Position numbers and translations under genes: made by a program. From positions 558,001 to 622,000 of the forward strand of contig NZ_CP160452.1 in the NCBI RefSeq assembly GCF_041295575.1: DNA of 64,000 nt, given 5' to 3'. The notes below the pieces were generated by a model. It was not told where the DNA came from. It worked only from the letters and a program-made list of their open reading frames with translations, and did not search any database. This stretch comes from Sporosarcina pasteurii. GTDB taxonomy: Bacteria > Bacillota > Bacilli > Bacillales_A > Planococcaceae. Shown piece after piece: positions 43,701 to 51,447 of this stretch (position 1 is its first letter; each line of letters opens with the position of its first letter).

Positions 43701-44296
43701 CTGGACTTGTTAACGGTGATAACACAGTGACAATTTTCGTTGACGACGCGGCAGGCAACAGTGCTGAAGCTAGCTTTGTCGTTGCGTATAACAAATACGT
43801 TGTTTCCCCAGATGAAATCGAAAGTCAAATTGGAAATGATACAGAAGAAATCGTAATTGCTGTTCCAGCATTTGACGATGCGCTGAACATTGAAATCAAC
43901 GAAGCAATTGTCGATACGATTGTGAAATCAAAAGCGGATCTAGTCGTTGAAAGCGGTAATGGATTCTCATTCGACCTTGATAAAAAAGTGATTGAGAAAC
44001 TGTTGAAAGGAACAGATGGTACATTAACAATTGCGCTTACAAAAGAAGATGCGACGGAAGAAGGAGCAATTTCCGATGTTTACGCATTCAACTTTGTCAC
44101 TGGTGAAGGTTCTGTTATTGACATCGGCAAAGAAAAGATTGATGTAAGCATCCCAGTCGACGTTTCAAATGTTGAGAAAACAAACAAACTGACAGTCCTA
44201 GACCTTGAGAATAATCGCACGTACAAATTGGAATATAAAGATGGCGTAGCAACGTTCAAGGCTGATGGACCAGGTGTATTTGTTGCAGTCAATTAA
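40715..44296 (+). CDS. Vpr-like secreted subtilisin-family serine protease
   Basis: 1193 residues from TTG 40715, seven to eight bases after GGAGG; ATG 40709 is too close to that site. A signal peptide (to about FASA, residue 30) is followed by an I9-type inhibitory propeptide (about 75-175). The S8 catalytic triad is Asp in VLDTGID (~220), His in SHGTHVAG (~283) and Ser in GTSMATPHVAG (~608). A PA domain is inserted at about 425-545 (GKVALISRGEIPFVDK). The C-terminal ~500 residues look like Fn3-like and beta-sandwich modules. No LPxTG or SLH motif is seen, so it is probably free or loosely wall-bound. It degrades extracellular proteins. Confidence 0.93.
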   Translation: MGRDKSIRFFSSLLAFFMVFTLLTPGFASAKTETTLKKSSVPNESIMQMKQAIVEQDQLLQQEPRLHRDLEKEKGQHDVEVIIQLSEESIALSEGKKKVKDLPFTASERAKAQQKVNAQQKQVKQEMKLKKLLIKEGYTFETVLNGFSATVKADDLKKLLDIKGVTLVEPVVEVHAFEGTSVNENGQVSPAMDTSQSFLGIEKIWNKGFKGEGIKVGVLDTGIDYHHPEFEGIYKGGWNFIPHDSGYAKPRADDDPYETTPSERPSDRSEFNANGSSFYTSHGTHVAGTIAALGNNEYGISGLAPAVELYAYRVLGAYGSGTNAGVIAGINKSVEDGMDVINLSLGGGNNSSTTADTIAINNAMLAGTVAISATGNSGPNRGTIGTPAAAALGIAVGNTTNPEAMYDANVSITAGDYTNISNISLMGTTYGVDLEKQLAGEFEVVAVPGVGQPSDFEGLDVDGKVALISRGEIPFVDKIAAAKEAGAVATFIHNFGGGTGAPGPSDVFLGDDFEFIPSFDMSQTEGDALREALASNRGTVTFSDFNVDYTTGDEVNNSSSRGPTTPHFDIKPDVSAPGTNIMSTIPMYGKENPDADYAKAFTRKTGTSMATPHVAGVAALILNANPDWNAFDVKVALSNTAKVLDTDKYDVFAQGPGRVQPYEAAFPNALAYALDTVVSDGEEVDNTKGTVTFGHLPQVSEEDVSVTKQIHVKKLSGNASDYEVSVEVTKAFGDAKVTVDQSTFTLNGEQLLNVTLDAPKSEAPAGSELLGYIHITDGETNLSLPFAADFSPVAEAKSGIENFELSGYDVSFHPDSKGDPVRLSFDLHNNVLFNYIELWDFFDPSGGYYGDGYIGYLHAGDFLAAGSYYLDIDGQYAPWGGNGLETIPDGAYTVDFTGLNIDEHGDEIIFDWDGPFFVKSTQSKIESAEAHIAEESTYAFTGTVIDNYIKYSRDGFGYDVNTKLSTTFEAKDAAGNVISSGPVNLAQDGSFAFDVTGLVNGDNTVTIFVDDAAGNSAEASFVVAYNKYVVSPDEIESQIGNDTEEIVIAVPAFDDALNIEINEAIVDTIVKSKADLVVESGNGFSFDLDKKVIEKLLKGTDGTLTIALTKEDATEEGAISDVYAFNFVTGEGSVIDIGKEKIDVSIPVDVSNVEKTNKLTVLDLENNRTYKLEYKDGVATFKADGPGVFVAVN

Positions 44297-44340
44297 GATG
44301 CACCCTGTGCACTTCGCTACAATTTTATAAAATGAAAGTG

Positions 44341-44380
44341 AGAATCCTGCCATATTACTATTGGTGGGATTCTTTTTATT
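44341..44380 (+). terminator. Terminator of the subtilisin gene
   Basis: AGAATCCTGCCA pairs with TGGTGGGATTCT (two G-U pairs) and is followed by TTTTTATTT. Third member of the AGAATCC hairpin family. Confidence 0.85.
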
Positions 44381-44411
44381 TATAAAGGAGGAAGGTCTAT
44401 GCATTTAAAAT

Positions 44412-44426
44412 GAAGGTAATTGAAAG
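44412..44426 (+). promoter_or_regulatory. Putative DeoR-family operator, polyol locus site 1
   Basis: GAAGGTAATTGAAAG, related to site 2 (44452) and site 3 (49107) at 12-13 of 15 positions. It starts 40 bp before site 2, as expected for paired sites of a DeoR-type regulator encoded nearby. Confidence 0.45.
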
Positions 44427-44441
44427 AAAGTAAAAATAAAA

Positions 44442-44472
44442 TTGACAAAGTGAAAGTAATTGATAGTATAAC
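44442..44472 (+). promoter_or_regulatory. Promoter of the SDR gene with embedded operator site 2
   Basis: TTGACA (44442-44447) and TATAAC (44467-44472) at 19-bp spacing. The spacer holds GAAAGTAATTGATAG (44452-44466), nearly identical to 49107-49121 upstream of the isomerase gene. The DeoR-family protein at 45309-46097 is the probable binder. Confidence 0.55.
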
Positions 44473-44496
44473 CATTGAATACAGAAAAATGGAGGG

Positions 44497-45273
44497 ATGA
44501 AAATGGATTATCAGAAATTATTTAGTTTAGAAGGAAAAACAGCACTCATAACTGGCGGTGCTAGAGGGCTAGGGAAAGCAATGGCCGAGGCATTAGCGCA
44601 AGCTGGCGCGAATATTGTGATTGTGGATATGGAAGCTGCAAGCGCAGAAAAAGCAGCGAAAGAATTGGCATCTTTCGGTACGAAAACGCTTGGCCTTGAA
44701 GTAGATGTTACAAATGAATTGCAAGTACATAAAGCGATTGATCGAGTAGTAAGCGATTTCAATGAACTGAATATCGTAATCAACAATGCGGGGATTTGCC
44801 AAAAAATCAGCATAGAAGATCAAAGTTTGGAAGACTGGAAGAAAACAATGGATGTGAACGTGAATGGTGTTTTTCTAATCTCCAAATACGCAGGGAAACA
44901 AATGAAAGTGCAGGGCGGTGGATCAATCATCAACATTGCTTCCATGTCCAGTTTTATTGCGAATACAGAAGCGCAATGTGCATATAATGCGTCGAAAGCA
45001 GCGGTTGCAATGATGACGAAATGCATGGCTTCCGAATGGGTCAATGACAATATTCGTGTAAATGCCATTGCGCCAGGTTATATGAAAACCGATATGACAA
45101 AACCAATATTTGCACCAGGGGGCGAGCTTGCACATGTACTTGATATGGTTCCGATGAAACGATTAGGGGAACCGCATGAACTTGGCGGATTGGCAATTTA
45201 TCTCGCTTCCGAAGCGTCTTCTTTCGTTACAGGATCGTCTTTTGTTGTTGATGGCGGTTATACAATTTGGTAG
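44497..45273 (+). CDS. SDR-family polyol dehydrogenase (D-threitol dehydrogenase-like)
   Basis: 258 residues, a classical short-chain dehydrogenase. The cofactor motif is TGGARGLGKAMA (TGxxxGxG), then NNAGI, the catalytic Ser-Tyr-Lys set (Ser in SMSSF, YNASK) and a C-terminal VDGGYTIW. An Asp after beta-2 (IVDME) points to NAD rather than NADP. The locus context suggests oxidation of a C4 polyol such as D-threitol to erythrulose, as DthD does in mycobacteria, but SDR specificity cannot be read from sequence. GGAGGG precedes ATG 44497. Its promoter carries the DeoR-type sites. Confidence 0.8.
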   Translation: MKMDYQKLFSLEGKTALITGGARGLGKAMAEALAQAGANIVIVDMEAASAEKAAKELASFGTKTLGLEVDVTNELQVHKAIDRVVSDFNELNIVINNAGICQKISIEDQSLEDWKKTMDVNVNGVFLISKYAGKQMKVQGGGSIINIASMSSFIANTEAQCAYNASKAAVAMMTKCMASEWVNDNIRVNAIAPGYMKTDMTKPIFAPGGELAHVLDMVPMKRLGEPHELGGLAIYLASEASSFVTGSSFVVDGGYTIW

Positions 45274-45278
45274 AAAAT

Positions 45279-45310
45279 AAAAAAAGTAGCTGTTGCCAGC
45301 TACTTTTTTT
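45279..45310. terminator. Bidirectional terminator between SDR and DeoR genes
   Basis: AAAAAAAGTAGCT and AGCTACTTTTTTT are perfect 13-bp arms around GTTGCC, with A- and T-runs for both directions. Confidence 0.93.
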
Positions 45311-46097
45311 ATACGCTTTGAATATTAGTGGTCATAATTTCAATTTGTCGATTAGTTAGTGTTTCCACGTATTCTGCTGACATTTCTGCGTCTGTAATAA
45401 TCATATCGATTTCATCTGTTGTCGCAAATGAAGCAATGGAATTCTTATCTAACTTTGTATGATCCAGTAAAGCGACAATTTTATTGGAAGCTTCTACGAC
45501 TGATTTTTTTAGTTCAACTTCATACATACTGAAGTCGGTAAGACCTGATTCAATCGAAAATCCACTCGCGGAAGTAAACATGATATCAATATGGATTTGA
45601 TTAAGAATACTGAGTCCAAGATTTCCTTCCAATGCATAGGAACCTTTCTTAACAATGCCGCCTAGTAGAATTACTGTAATATTGGGATGATTGTTCAATT
45701 CAAGTGCGGTATTAATTCCGTTTGTTACAACGGTTAAGCGTAAGTTCTCGCCATTTAATAATCTGGCCAACTCCAAAGCTGTTGAACTTGCGTCAAGCAT
45801 AATGCATTGACCGCTAGATAGAAGCGACAATGCTTCTTTCGCAATGGCGGATTTTTCTGTACGATTTTTTTGTTGGCGAATAGAGAAGCTTGTGTCGTTA
45901 TCCAATTGTTCTTCTAAAATTGCGCCACCGTGAGTTCTTTTTAAGAGACCTTCTTCTTCCATCTTCGTTAAATCTGTCCGTAAAGTTGCTTCAGATACTT
46001 TGATAAGTTTTGACAGTTCTTTAATGGTGACACGTTTTTGTTCTGTCAGTTTATCTAAAATGATATTCCGTCTTTCTGGAGCAAACATCTTTTGCAT
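45309..46097 (-). CDS. DeoR/GlpR-family transcriptional regulator of the polyol locus
   Basis: 262 residues. The N-terminus FAPERRNIILDKLTEQKRVT with the HTH region IKVSEATLRTDLTKMEEEG, followed by a sugar-phosphate sensing domain containing MLDASSTALELARL, is standard DeoR family. It is divergent from the erythritol dehydrogenase gene and convergent with the SDR gene, so it probably controls both arms. The likely effector is a phosphorylated C4 or C3 sugar. AGGTGA precedes the start at 46097. Candidate operators are at 44412, 44452 and 49107. Confidence 0.9.
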   Translation of the reverse strand: MQKMFAPERRNIILDKLTEQKRVTIKELSKLIKVSEATLRTDLTKMEEEGLLKRTHGGAILEEQLDNDTSFSIRQQKNRTEKSAIAKEALSLLSSGQCIMLDASSTALELARLLNGENLRLTVVTNGINTALELNNHPNITVILLGGIVKKGSYALEGNLGLSILNQIHIDIMFTSASGFSIESGLTDFSMYEVELKKSVVEASNKIVALLDHTKLDKNSIASFATTDEIDMIITDAEMSAEYVETLTNRQIEIMTTNIQSV

Positions 46098-46475
46098 AAA
46101 ATCACCTGCATATCCAATTTTTTATTCATGAAGACATTTACAAGTGCAAGGAAATAAAAAAATAAAAAAAAGAAAAACATAATAATAGCTTATTAATGAA
46201 AAGTCTATCGGAAGTAACGTTAAATTTCAATAGTCGTCGACTTTTTATTATTTACCGTTAGTTCCGTTGTTTCACTTGTCACGGTCCTTCACTTTACCCA
46301 ATCTTATCTTAAAACCCATCAATTGTGAAATCGATTTGTTGAATATAGGTGATAAATATTACGTGAAAGTGTGCGGTTGTATTGTTTTAAGCGATTATTA
46401 TATGAGCGTACACTTGAAAAGTATAGCTTTGAAAAGAAGAAATAGAAAGCAAACAAAAGAAAATGAAAAAATATG

Positions 46476-46505
46476 TTGACTAAACAACAGAAAAAACATT
46501 ATAAT
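46476..46505 (+). promoter_or_regulatory. Promoter of the erythritol dehydrogenase operon
   Basis: TTGACT (46476-46481), 18-bp spacer, TATAAT (46500-46505). It directly abuts a perfect cre box. The remainder of the 519-bp divergent region (46098-46475) is AT-rich; CTATCGGAAGTAAC at 46205-46218 might be a further regulator site. Confidence 0.75.
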
Positions 46506-46518
46506 GAAAACGATTACA
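46505..46518 (+). promoter_or_regulatory. cre box at the erythritol dehydrogenase promoter
   Basis: TGAAAACGATTACA matches the cre consensus TGWNANCGNTNWCA at all 14 positions and covers the predicted transcription start, a position where CcpA blocks initiation. Confidence 0.78.
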
Positions 46519-46616
46519 AGGTTAAGTGGAAAAATAATGAGAATTCGATGAGTTTTTGAATCGAAAATAGAGGACTTACAATAAAAATCTACCGGAGTAG
46601 AAAAGGAGAATGTCAA

Positions 46617-47738
46617 ATGTGTACAACAAATCAAGCGACAAAAATAAAAGAAGCAGAATTGAACATTCCTAAAACGATGAAGGCGGTTGTTGCGTATGAG
46701 CCAGGCGATTATCGTCTTGAAGAAGTCGCAGTCCCTGAAATCGGCGAAGGAGAAATTTTAGTTAAAGTAGAAGCTTGTGGAATTTGTGCTGGAGACTTGA
46801 AAGCTTTTGACGGCGCACCAAGTTTTTGGGGAGACGAAACGCAACCCGCATACATAAAAGCACCAATGATTCCAGGACATGAATTCATTGGACATGTTGT
46901 TGCACTTGGAGAAGGAGTTAAAGGTGATTTTGAAATTGGCGATCGCGTCATTTCTGAACAGATTGTACCTTGCTGGGATTGCCGTTTTTGTAAACGCGGC
47001 GAATACTGGATGTGTCAAAAACATGACCTTTATGGATTCCAAAGTAACGTAAACGGTGCGATGGCCGAGTATATGAAATTTACAAAAGAAGCGATTAACT
47101 ATAAAGTTCCTGAGGATCTTCCAATTGAAAAGGCGATTTTAATCGAGCCTTATGCATGTTCTTATCATGCAGTAGAACGTGCACAAATTAAACTTGGTGA
47201 TGTAGTAGTGCTTGCTGGAGCTGGGACGCTTGGCCTCGGTATGATTGGTGCGATTAAAAAATCAGGTCCTGAGAAACTGATTGTCCTTGATTTATTTGAT
47301 GATCGTCTCGAAAAAGCGAAGGAATTCGGTGCGGATATGGTGTTAAACCCATTACGTGATGATGTTGACGCGATTGTAAAAGAATTGACGGATGGGTACG
47401 GTTGCGACGTTTATATTGAAGCAACTGGTGCACAAAAGTCAGTAGAACAAGGTTTAAACATGATTCGTAAATTAGGAATATTTGTAGAGTTCAGTGTATT
47501 TAAGGACCCTGTAACAGTTGACTGGAGCATTATTAGTGACCGGAAAGAATTAGATGTACTCGGTTCTCACCTTGGCCCTTATTGTTATGAGCCGGTGATT
47601 AAAGGAATTTCTAATGGAGACTTGCCAACTGAAGGCGTCGTTACACATGAATTTCCACTAGAAGATTTCAAAAAAGGATTCGATTTAGTAAGAAGCGGCG
47701 CGGATTCATTGAAAGTAATCCTAAACCCGAACATGTAA
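46617..47738 (+). CDS. eltD: Erythritol/L-threitol dehydrogenase-like Zn-dependent MDR enzyme
   Basis: 373 residues. Zinc-site motifs GICAGDLKAF and GHEFIGHV, structural zinc loop CWDCRFCKRGEYWMC (C-x2-C-x2-C-x7-C), and NAD fold VLAGAGTLGLGMIG are intact. Segments such as FWGDE, ISEQIVPCW, HDLYGF, VDWSIISDRKELDVLGSHL and GPYC strongly recall the mycobacterial erythritol/L-threitol dehydrogenase EltD. It would oxidise erythritol or L-threitol to L-erythrulose with NAD+. AAGGAG lies eight bases before ATG 46617. It is the first gene of the rightward operon and has a cre-controlled promoter. Symbol by resemblance. Confidence 0.85.
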   Translation: MCTTNQATKIKEAELNIPKTMKAVVAYEPGDYRLEEVAVPEIGEGEILVKVEACGICAGDLKAFDGAPSFWGDETQPAYIKAPMIPGHEFIGHVVALGEGVKGDFEIGDRVISEQIVPCWDCRFCKRGEYWMCQKHDLYGFQSNVNGAMAEYMKFTKEAINYKVPEDLPIEKAILIEPYACSYHAVERAQIKLGDVVVLAGAGTLGLGMIGAIKKSGPEKLIVLDLFDDRLEKAKEFGADMVLNPLRDDVDAIVKELTDGYGCDVYIEATGAQKSVEQGLNMIRKLGIFVEFSVFKDPVTVDWSIISDRKELDVLGSHLGPYCYEPVIKGISNGDLPTEGVVTHEFPLEDFKKGFDLVRSGADSLKVILNPNM

Positions 47739-47749
47739 ACAAAAATACA

Positions 47750-47785
47750 AAAGGAGTTCCGATGATTATGTGGGAGCTCCTTTCC
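47750..47785 (+). terminator. Intra-operon hairpin after eltD
   Basis: AAAGGAG-TTCC pairs with GGGAGCTCCTTT, followed by CCTT. It probably reduces transcription into the permease gene rather than ending the operon. Confidence 0.6.
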
Positions 47786-47810
47786 TTAAAAAAGGCAGGG
47801 GGAAAGTAAG

Positions 47811-49076
47811 ATGAATCAGGGTTTATTAGGAAAACTCGGTTTGGATACCAAAATGGCAGTTGGATTTTTAGGTGTTTTGCTCTTTATGATGGGTGATGGA
47901 CTAGAGTTAGGTTGGCTGTCCTCCTATCTGATTGATAATGGCTTATCGATGCAACAGTCAGCGCTGTTGTTTAGTGTTTACGGTTTTGCCGTTGCAATTG
48001 CGGCATGGTTTTCAGGTGTACTCGCAGAAGTGATGGGGCCCAAAAAGGTTATGACAATTGGACTGATTTTATTTGTGGTCGGCACGTTGATTTTTCTACT
48101 TGTCGGGATACCAACAATGAACCTTGCGATCATGATTCCAACATATTCTTTACGTGGACTAGGCTATCCTTTATTTGCTTATTCGTTCCTTGTTTGGCTG
48201 TCTTACTATGCACCGCAGGAAAGACTTGGAACAGCTGTCGGATGGTTTTGGGTTTCGTTTGCGGCTGGATTAAATGTACTAGGTGCTTACTATTCAAGTT
48301 TTGCTCTCCCATATTTAGGTGAGATGAAAACACTTTGGAGTGCATTGATTTTTGTAGCAATTGGTGCTTTCTTGGCGATTTATTTAAATAAAGACGATGG
48401 TAGCAATAGAAGAACATTTGAATCGAAATTGGACATGTTCAAATACATTTCTAAAGGAATTACGATTGCATTTGAGCGACCTAAAGTAGGCTTGGGTGGA
48501 ATTGTGCGAACGATTAATACTGCAGGTGCATATGGCTTAGTTGTATTCTTACCTGCATTTATGATGGATGTTGGCTTCACGCGAACAGAATGGCTCCAAA
48601 TCTATGGTGCACTGTGGACAAGTAATGTTGTTTTTAACTTAATTTGGGGAATGGTTGGCGATCGATTTGGTTGGCGAAATACCGTTATGTGGTTTGGTGG
48701 AGTTGGTTGTGCCGTCACAATCTTGGGGCTTTACTATGTTCCGTTCTTCCTAGGACCAAATTATATTGCAACGACGATCATGGCAATTATTTTTGGTGCA
48801 TGTGTTGCAGCATTCGTCCCGCTGTCCGCGCTAATGCCGTCACTTGCTCCGGAAAACAGAGGAGCGGCTATGTCCGTCTTGAATTTAGGTGCAGGTCTAA
48901 GTACGTTTGTTGGTCCGGCAATTGTTGGGTTGTTTATCGGTACAGTTGGAACAGTCGGTATTCTTTGGATTTATTCAAGTCTCTATGTTGTTAGTGCGAT
49001 CTTAATGGTTTTTGTTACTTTGCCAAAAGAGAGCAAGGAAAAGGTGAAAGCTGTAAAAATACCAGCGGTTCAATAG
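47811..49076 (+). CDS. MFS polyol permease
   Basis: 421 residues with 12 helices. GDGLELGWLSSYL in TM1, motif A-like SGVLAEVMGPKKVMTIG, and GDRFGWRNTVMWFGG between TM8 and TM9 fit the polyol porter branch of the MFS (ribitol/arabinitol transporters). It probably imports erythritol or threitol by proton symport. GGCAGGGGG precedes ATG 47811. It lies between the dehydrogenase and the isomerase, as expected for a catabolic operon. Confidence 0.85.
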   Translation: MNQGLLGKLGLDTKMAVGFLGVLLFMMGDGLELGWLSSYLIDNGLSMQQSALLFSVYGFAVAIAAWFSGVLAEVMGPKKVMTIGLILFVVGTLIFLLVGIPTMNLAIMIPTYSLRGLGYPLFAYSFLVWLSYYAPQERLGTAVGWFWVSFAAGLNVLGAYYSSFALPYLGEMKTLWSALIFVAIGAFLAIYLNKDDGSNRRTFESKLDMFKYISKGITIAFERPKVGLGGIVRTINTAGAYGLVVFLPAFMMDVGFTRTEWLQIYGALWTSNVVFNLIWGMVGDRFGWRNTVMWFGGVGCAVTILGLYYVPFFLGPNYIATTIMAIIFGACVAAFVPLSALMPSLAPENRGAAMSVLNLGAGLSTFVGPAIVGLFIGTVGTVGILWIYSSLYVVSAILMVFVTLPKESKEKVKAVKIPAVQ

Positions 49077-49106
49077 TTATAGTGTTTTAATTAAACGAAA
49101 GAAAGC

Positions 49107-49121
49107 GAAAGTAATCGATAG
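49107..49121 (+). promoter_or_regulatory. Putative DeoR-family operator, site 3
   Basis: GAAAGTAATCGATAG differs at one base from site 2 (GAAAGTAATTGATAG). It lies just upstream of TTGACA (49129-49134), the best -35 for the isomerase-kinase-glpX genes. The -10 is weak (AAGATA region near 49153). Confidence 0.5.
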
Positions 49122-49205
49122 CCGATAGTTGACATTATCGCTAATAAGTGAAAAGATACGTCTGAAGATAAAGTTTATTGAATAGAGTGAAAGGGCGATA
49201 CATGT

Positions 49206-49676
49206 ATGAAAATAGGTTTAGGTTCTGACCATAATGCTTATGAAATGAAAGAAGATTTGAAGAGATATATAGAAGATCTAGGACATGAGGTAGTAGATTA
49301 CGGTTCACAAGATAACTGTACAGAAGTGGATTATCCTGAAGTTGCGTTTGAGGTTTCTGATGGAATTAATCGTGGAACATTAGACCGTGCAATTCTAGTA
49401 TGCGGAACGGGACTTGGTATGGCAATCGCTGCATGTAAGGTTCCAGGAATTCGTGCAGTTACAGCACATGATACATATTCTGCAGAACGTGCACGGAAAA
49501 GTAACAATGCGCAAGTGTTGACGATGGGCGCCAAAGTCATTGGGATTGAAGCTGCGATGAAGGTTGTGGAAATGTATTTGCAGTCGGACTTCCCGGGAGG
49601 AAATTCAGCAAGAAAAGTGCAACAAATTATGGATAAAGAACTAGAGTACTTACAAGGAACGGGGAGTAACGCGTGA
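49206..49676 (+). CDS. RpiB/LacAB-type isomerase (D-erythrulose 4-phosphate isomerase-like)
   Basis: 156 residues. MKIGLGSDHNAYEMKEDLKRY, the active-site Cys in VCGTGLGMAIAA and HDTYSAERARKSNNAQVL are typical of RpiB and its relatives. RpiB isomerises ribose 5-phosphate; paralogues DerI and LerI in C4-polyol loci isomerise erythrulose phosphates to D-erythrose 4-phosphate. The second role is likelier here because kinase and dehydrogenases for C4 sugars are adjacent. Its stop overlaps the DhaK-like start by 4 bp. Confidence 0.85.
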   Translation: MKIGLGSDHNAYEMKEDLKRYIEDLGHEVVDYGSQDNCTEVDYPEVAFEVSDGINRGTLDRAILVCGTGLGMAIAACKVPGIRAVTAHDTYSAERARKSNNAQVLTMGAKVIGIEAAMKVVEMYLQSDFPGGNSARKVQQIMDKELEYLQGTGSNA

Positions 49677-50677
49677 AAAAACTAATAAATAATCCGACGT
49701 ATGTTGTTGAGGAAATGATTGAAGGTTATGTAAAAGCGCATCCGCACCACGTAAAATTATTGGCTGAAAATGCTCGTTCAATTGTTACGGCTAAAGTGAC
49801 GCGTGATGGAAAAGTTGGTGTTTTAATTGGAGGCGGTTCAGGACATGAGCCGGCATTCATGGGCTATGTAGGAGAAGGAATGGCAGATGGCGTAGCTGTT
49901 GGAAACATTTTTGCTTCTCCGCCACCAGATCCAATTTTGGAAGCGACAAAAGCAATTGATAAAGGTGAAGGTGTCGTCTATATTTACGGAAACTATGCAG
50001 GAGATCTTATGAATTTCGGGATGGCTGCGGAACTTGCAGATCTTGAAAGCGGTATTAAGGTCGGATCTGTTATTGTAACGGATGATGTTGCATCTGCACC
50101 GAAAGAAGAAAAAGAAAAGCGTCGCGGCATCGCTGGTGAATTTTTTGTCACGAAAGCAGCGGGTGCAGCAGCTGATAAAGGATTTAGTTTTGATGATGTT
50201 GTTCGCATCGCGCAAAAAGCGAATGATTATACGCGAACAATGGGTGTAGGTCTTTCTCCATGTTCACTTCCTCAAACAGGAAAGCCAAGTTTTGAACTTG
50301 AGGAAAATGAAATGGAAATCGGTCTAGGTCATCATGGTGAACCGGGAATTGAAAAAGGAGAATTACAACCTGCTGACCAAGTTGTAGATCGCCTTGTAAA
50401 CGATATTTTAGAAGATATGCCGATTGAATCAGGAGCAAAGGTAGCGGTTCTTGTGAACGGCCTAGGTTCAACGACAAGAATGGAACTATATATTATGTAT
50501 AGACGTGTCGAGCAACTATTGACTGAAAAAGGCATCGAGATTCACCGTTCATACGTGGGAGATTACAGTACTTCACTTGAAATGGGCGGGGCATCTGTAT
50601 CAATTATGAACTTGGACGAAGAGTTGGCAGAGTTGGTTGATTACCCGGCAGACTGCCCAATGTACGTGCAGAAATAA
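49673..50677 (+). CDS. DhaK-type kinase subunit (dihydroxyacetone/erythrulose kinase, K domain)
   Basis: 334 residues. GVLIGGGSGHEPAFMGYVG contains the substrate-binding G-S-G-H-E-P motif, and MGVGLSPCSLP with GLGHHGEPGIE matches DhaK. The K domain holds the ketose covalently through a His. Start GTG 49673 overlaps the isomerase stop. The companion L subunit follows. There is no DhaM gene in the window, so an ATP-dependent K/L kinase acting on erythrulose is plausible, comparable with the single-chain kinases DerK/LerK. Dihydroxyacetone remains an alternative substrate. Confidence 0.88.
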   Translation: MKKLINNPTYVVEEMIEGYVKAHPHHVKLLAENARSIVTAKVTRDGKVGVLIGGGSGHEPAFMGYVGEGMADGVAVGNIFASPPPDPILEATKAIDKGEGVVYIYGNYAGDLMNFGMAAELADLESGIKVGSVIVTDDVASAPKEEKEKRRGIAGEFFVTKAAGAAADKGFSFDDVVRIAQKANDYTRTMGVGLSPCSLPQTGKPSFELEENEMEIGLGHHGEPGIEKGELQPADQVVDRLVNDILEDMPIESGAKVAVLVNGLGSTTRMELYIMYRRVEQLLTEKGIEIHRSYVGDYSTSLEMGGASVSIMNLDEELAELVDYPADCPMYVQK

Positions 50678-50690
50678 GGGGGAGCAACAA

Positions 50691-51341
50691 ATGACCATGA
50701 CAGCAGATCAATTCAAAAACTTTTTACACAATGTCGTAACGATGATTGAAGAACAAAAAGACTATTTATGTGAGTTAGATCGTAAACTTGGTGATGGAGA
50801 TCACGGCGTTACAATGTCAATCGGCTGGCAAGCAGTGAATGAGAAACTGAACGGCGAACTGAAAGATGAAGAAGACTGCGGAAAAATTGCCATTATGGCA
50901 GGACGAACATTTTTAAGTGCAGTTGGATCATCCGTTGGTCCGCTTTATGCAACAGGCTTCATGAGAGGTGCAAAATCTTTCCAAGGAAAGTCAGAGGTCA
51001 ACGACGAAGAATTGAAAGACTTTTGGGTTGCATTTGTAGAAGGCATTAAAGAACGAGGACAAGCTGAAGTTGGAGACAAAACAATGGTAGACACACTTCA
51101 ACCAGCGTTAGAAAGCTTACAAGCTAATTTTGAGAAAACCGAAAACTTCGGTGAGTCTTTTAAAGAAGCGGTTGCTGCTGCAAATGAAGGCATGGAATCT
51201 ACAAAAGATATCTTGTCTAAACGCGGAAGATCTAGCCGCCTAGGCGAACGTTCTCTCGGAACAATCGATCCAGGCGCTGCATCCTCTTTCATGATTTTAG
51301 AAACATTTTTAAAGACCATAGAGTCTGTCCAAACTGCGTAA
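50691..51341 (+). CDS. DhaL-type kinase subunit (nucleotide-binding L domain)
   Basis: 216 residues from ATG 50691, after GGGGGAG; an in-frame GTG-side extension to 50637 lies inside the DhaK gene and is rejected. The Mg-ADP site KLGDGDHGVTM and the cap region GRSSRLGERSLGTIDPGA are intact. It phosphorylates the ketose held by the K subunit. It lies 13 bp after that gene. A strong terminator follows, though the weak spacing to glpX may allow some read-through. Confidence 0.9.
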   Translation: MTMTADQFKNFLHNVVTMIEEQKDYLCELDRKLGDGDHGVTMSIGWQAVNEKLNGELKDEEDCGKIAIMAGRTFLSAVGSSVGPLYATGFMRGAKSFQGKSEVNDEELKDFWVAFVEGIKERGQAEVGDKTMVDTLQPALESLQANFEKTENFGESFKEAVAAANEGMESTKDILSKRGRSSRLGERSLGTIDPGAASSFMILETFLKTIESVQTA

Positions 51342-51347
51342 CAGCGT

Positions 51348-51402
51348 AAAATCACTTGATCATCCAAAGTTAACAAAAGTTTGGTGGTCAAGTGATTTTT
51401 AT
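51348..51402 (+). terminator. Terminator after the DhaL-like gene
   Basis: AAAATCACTTGATCATCCAAA pairs almost completely with TTTGGTGGTCAAGTGATTTTT, a ~20-bp stem with a T-run. Confidence 0.88.
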
Positions 51403-51447
51403 ATATGGATACTTTTAATCCGGAGAAATCAGAAAAGGGTGAATGGA

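Noticed and set aside
46267..46479. 70-codon plus-strand frame in the divergent eltD/DeoR region
   Set aside because: No ribosome-binding site, AT-rich low-complexity end, and it overlaps the eltD promoter.
50637..50690. Upstream extension of the DhaL-like gene
   Set aside because: It lies within the DhaK-like gene; GGGGGAG and homologous N-terminus support ATG 50691.
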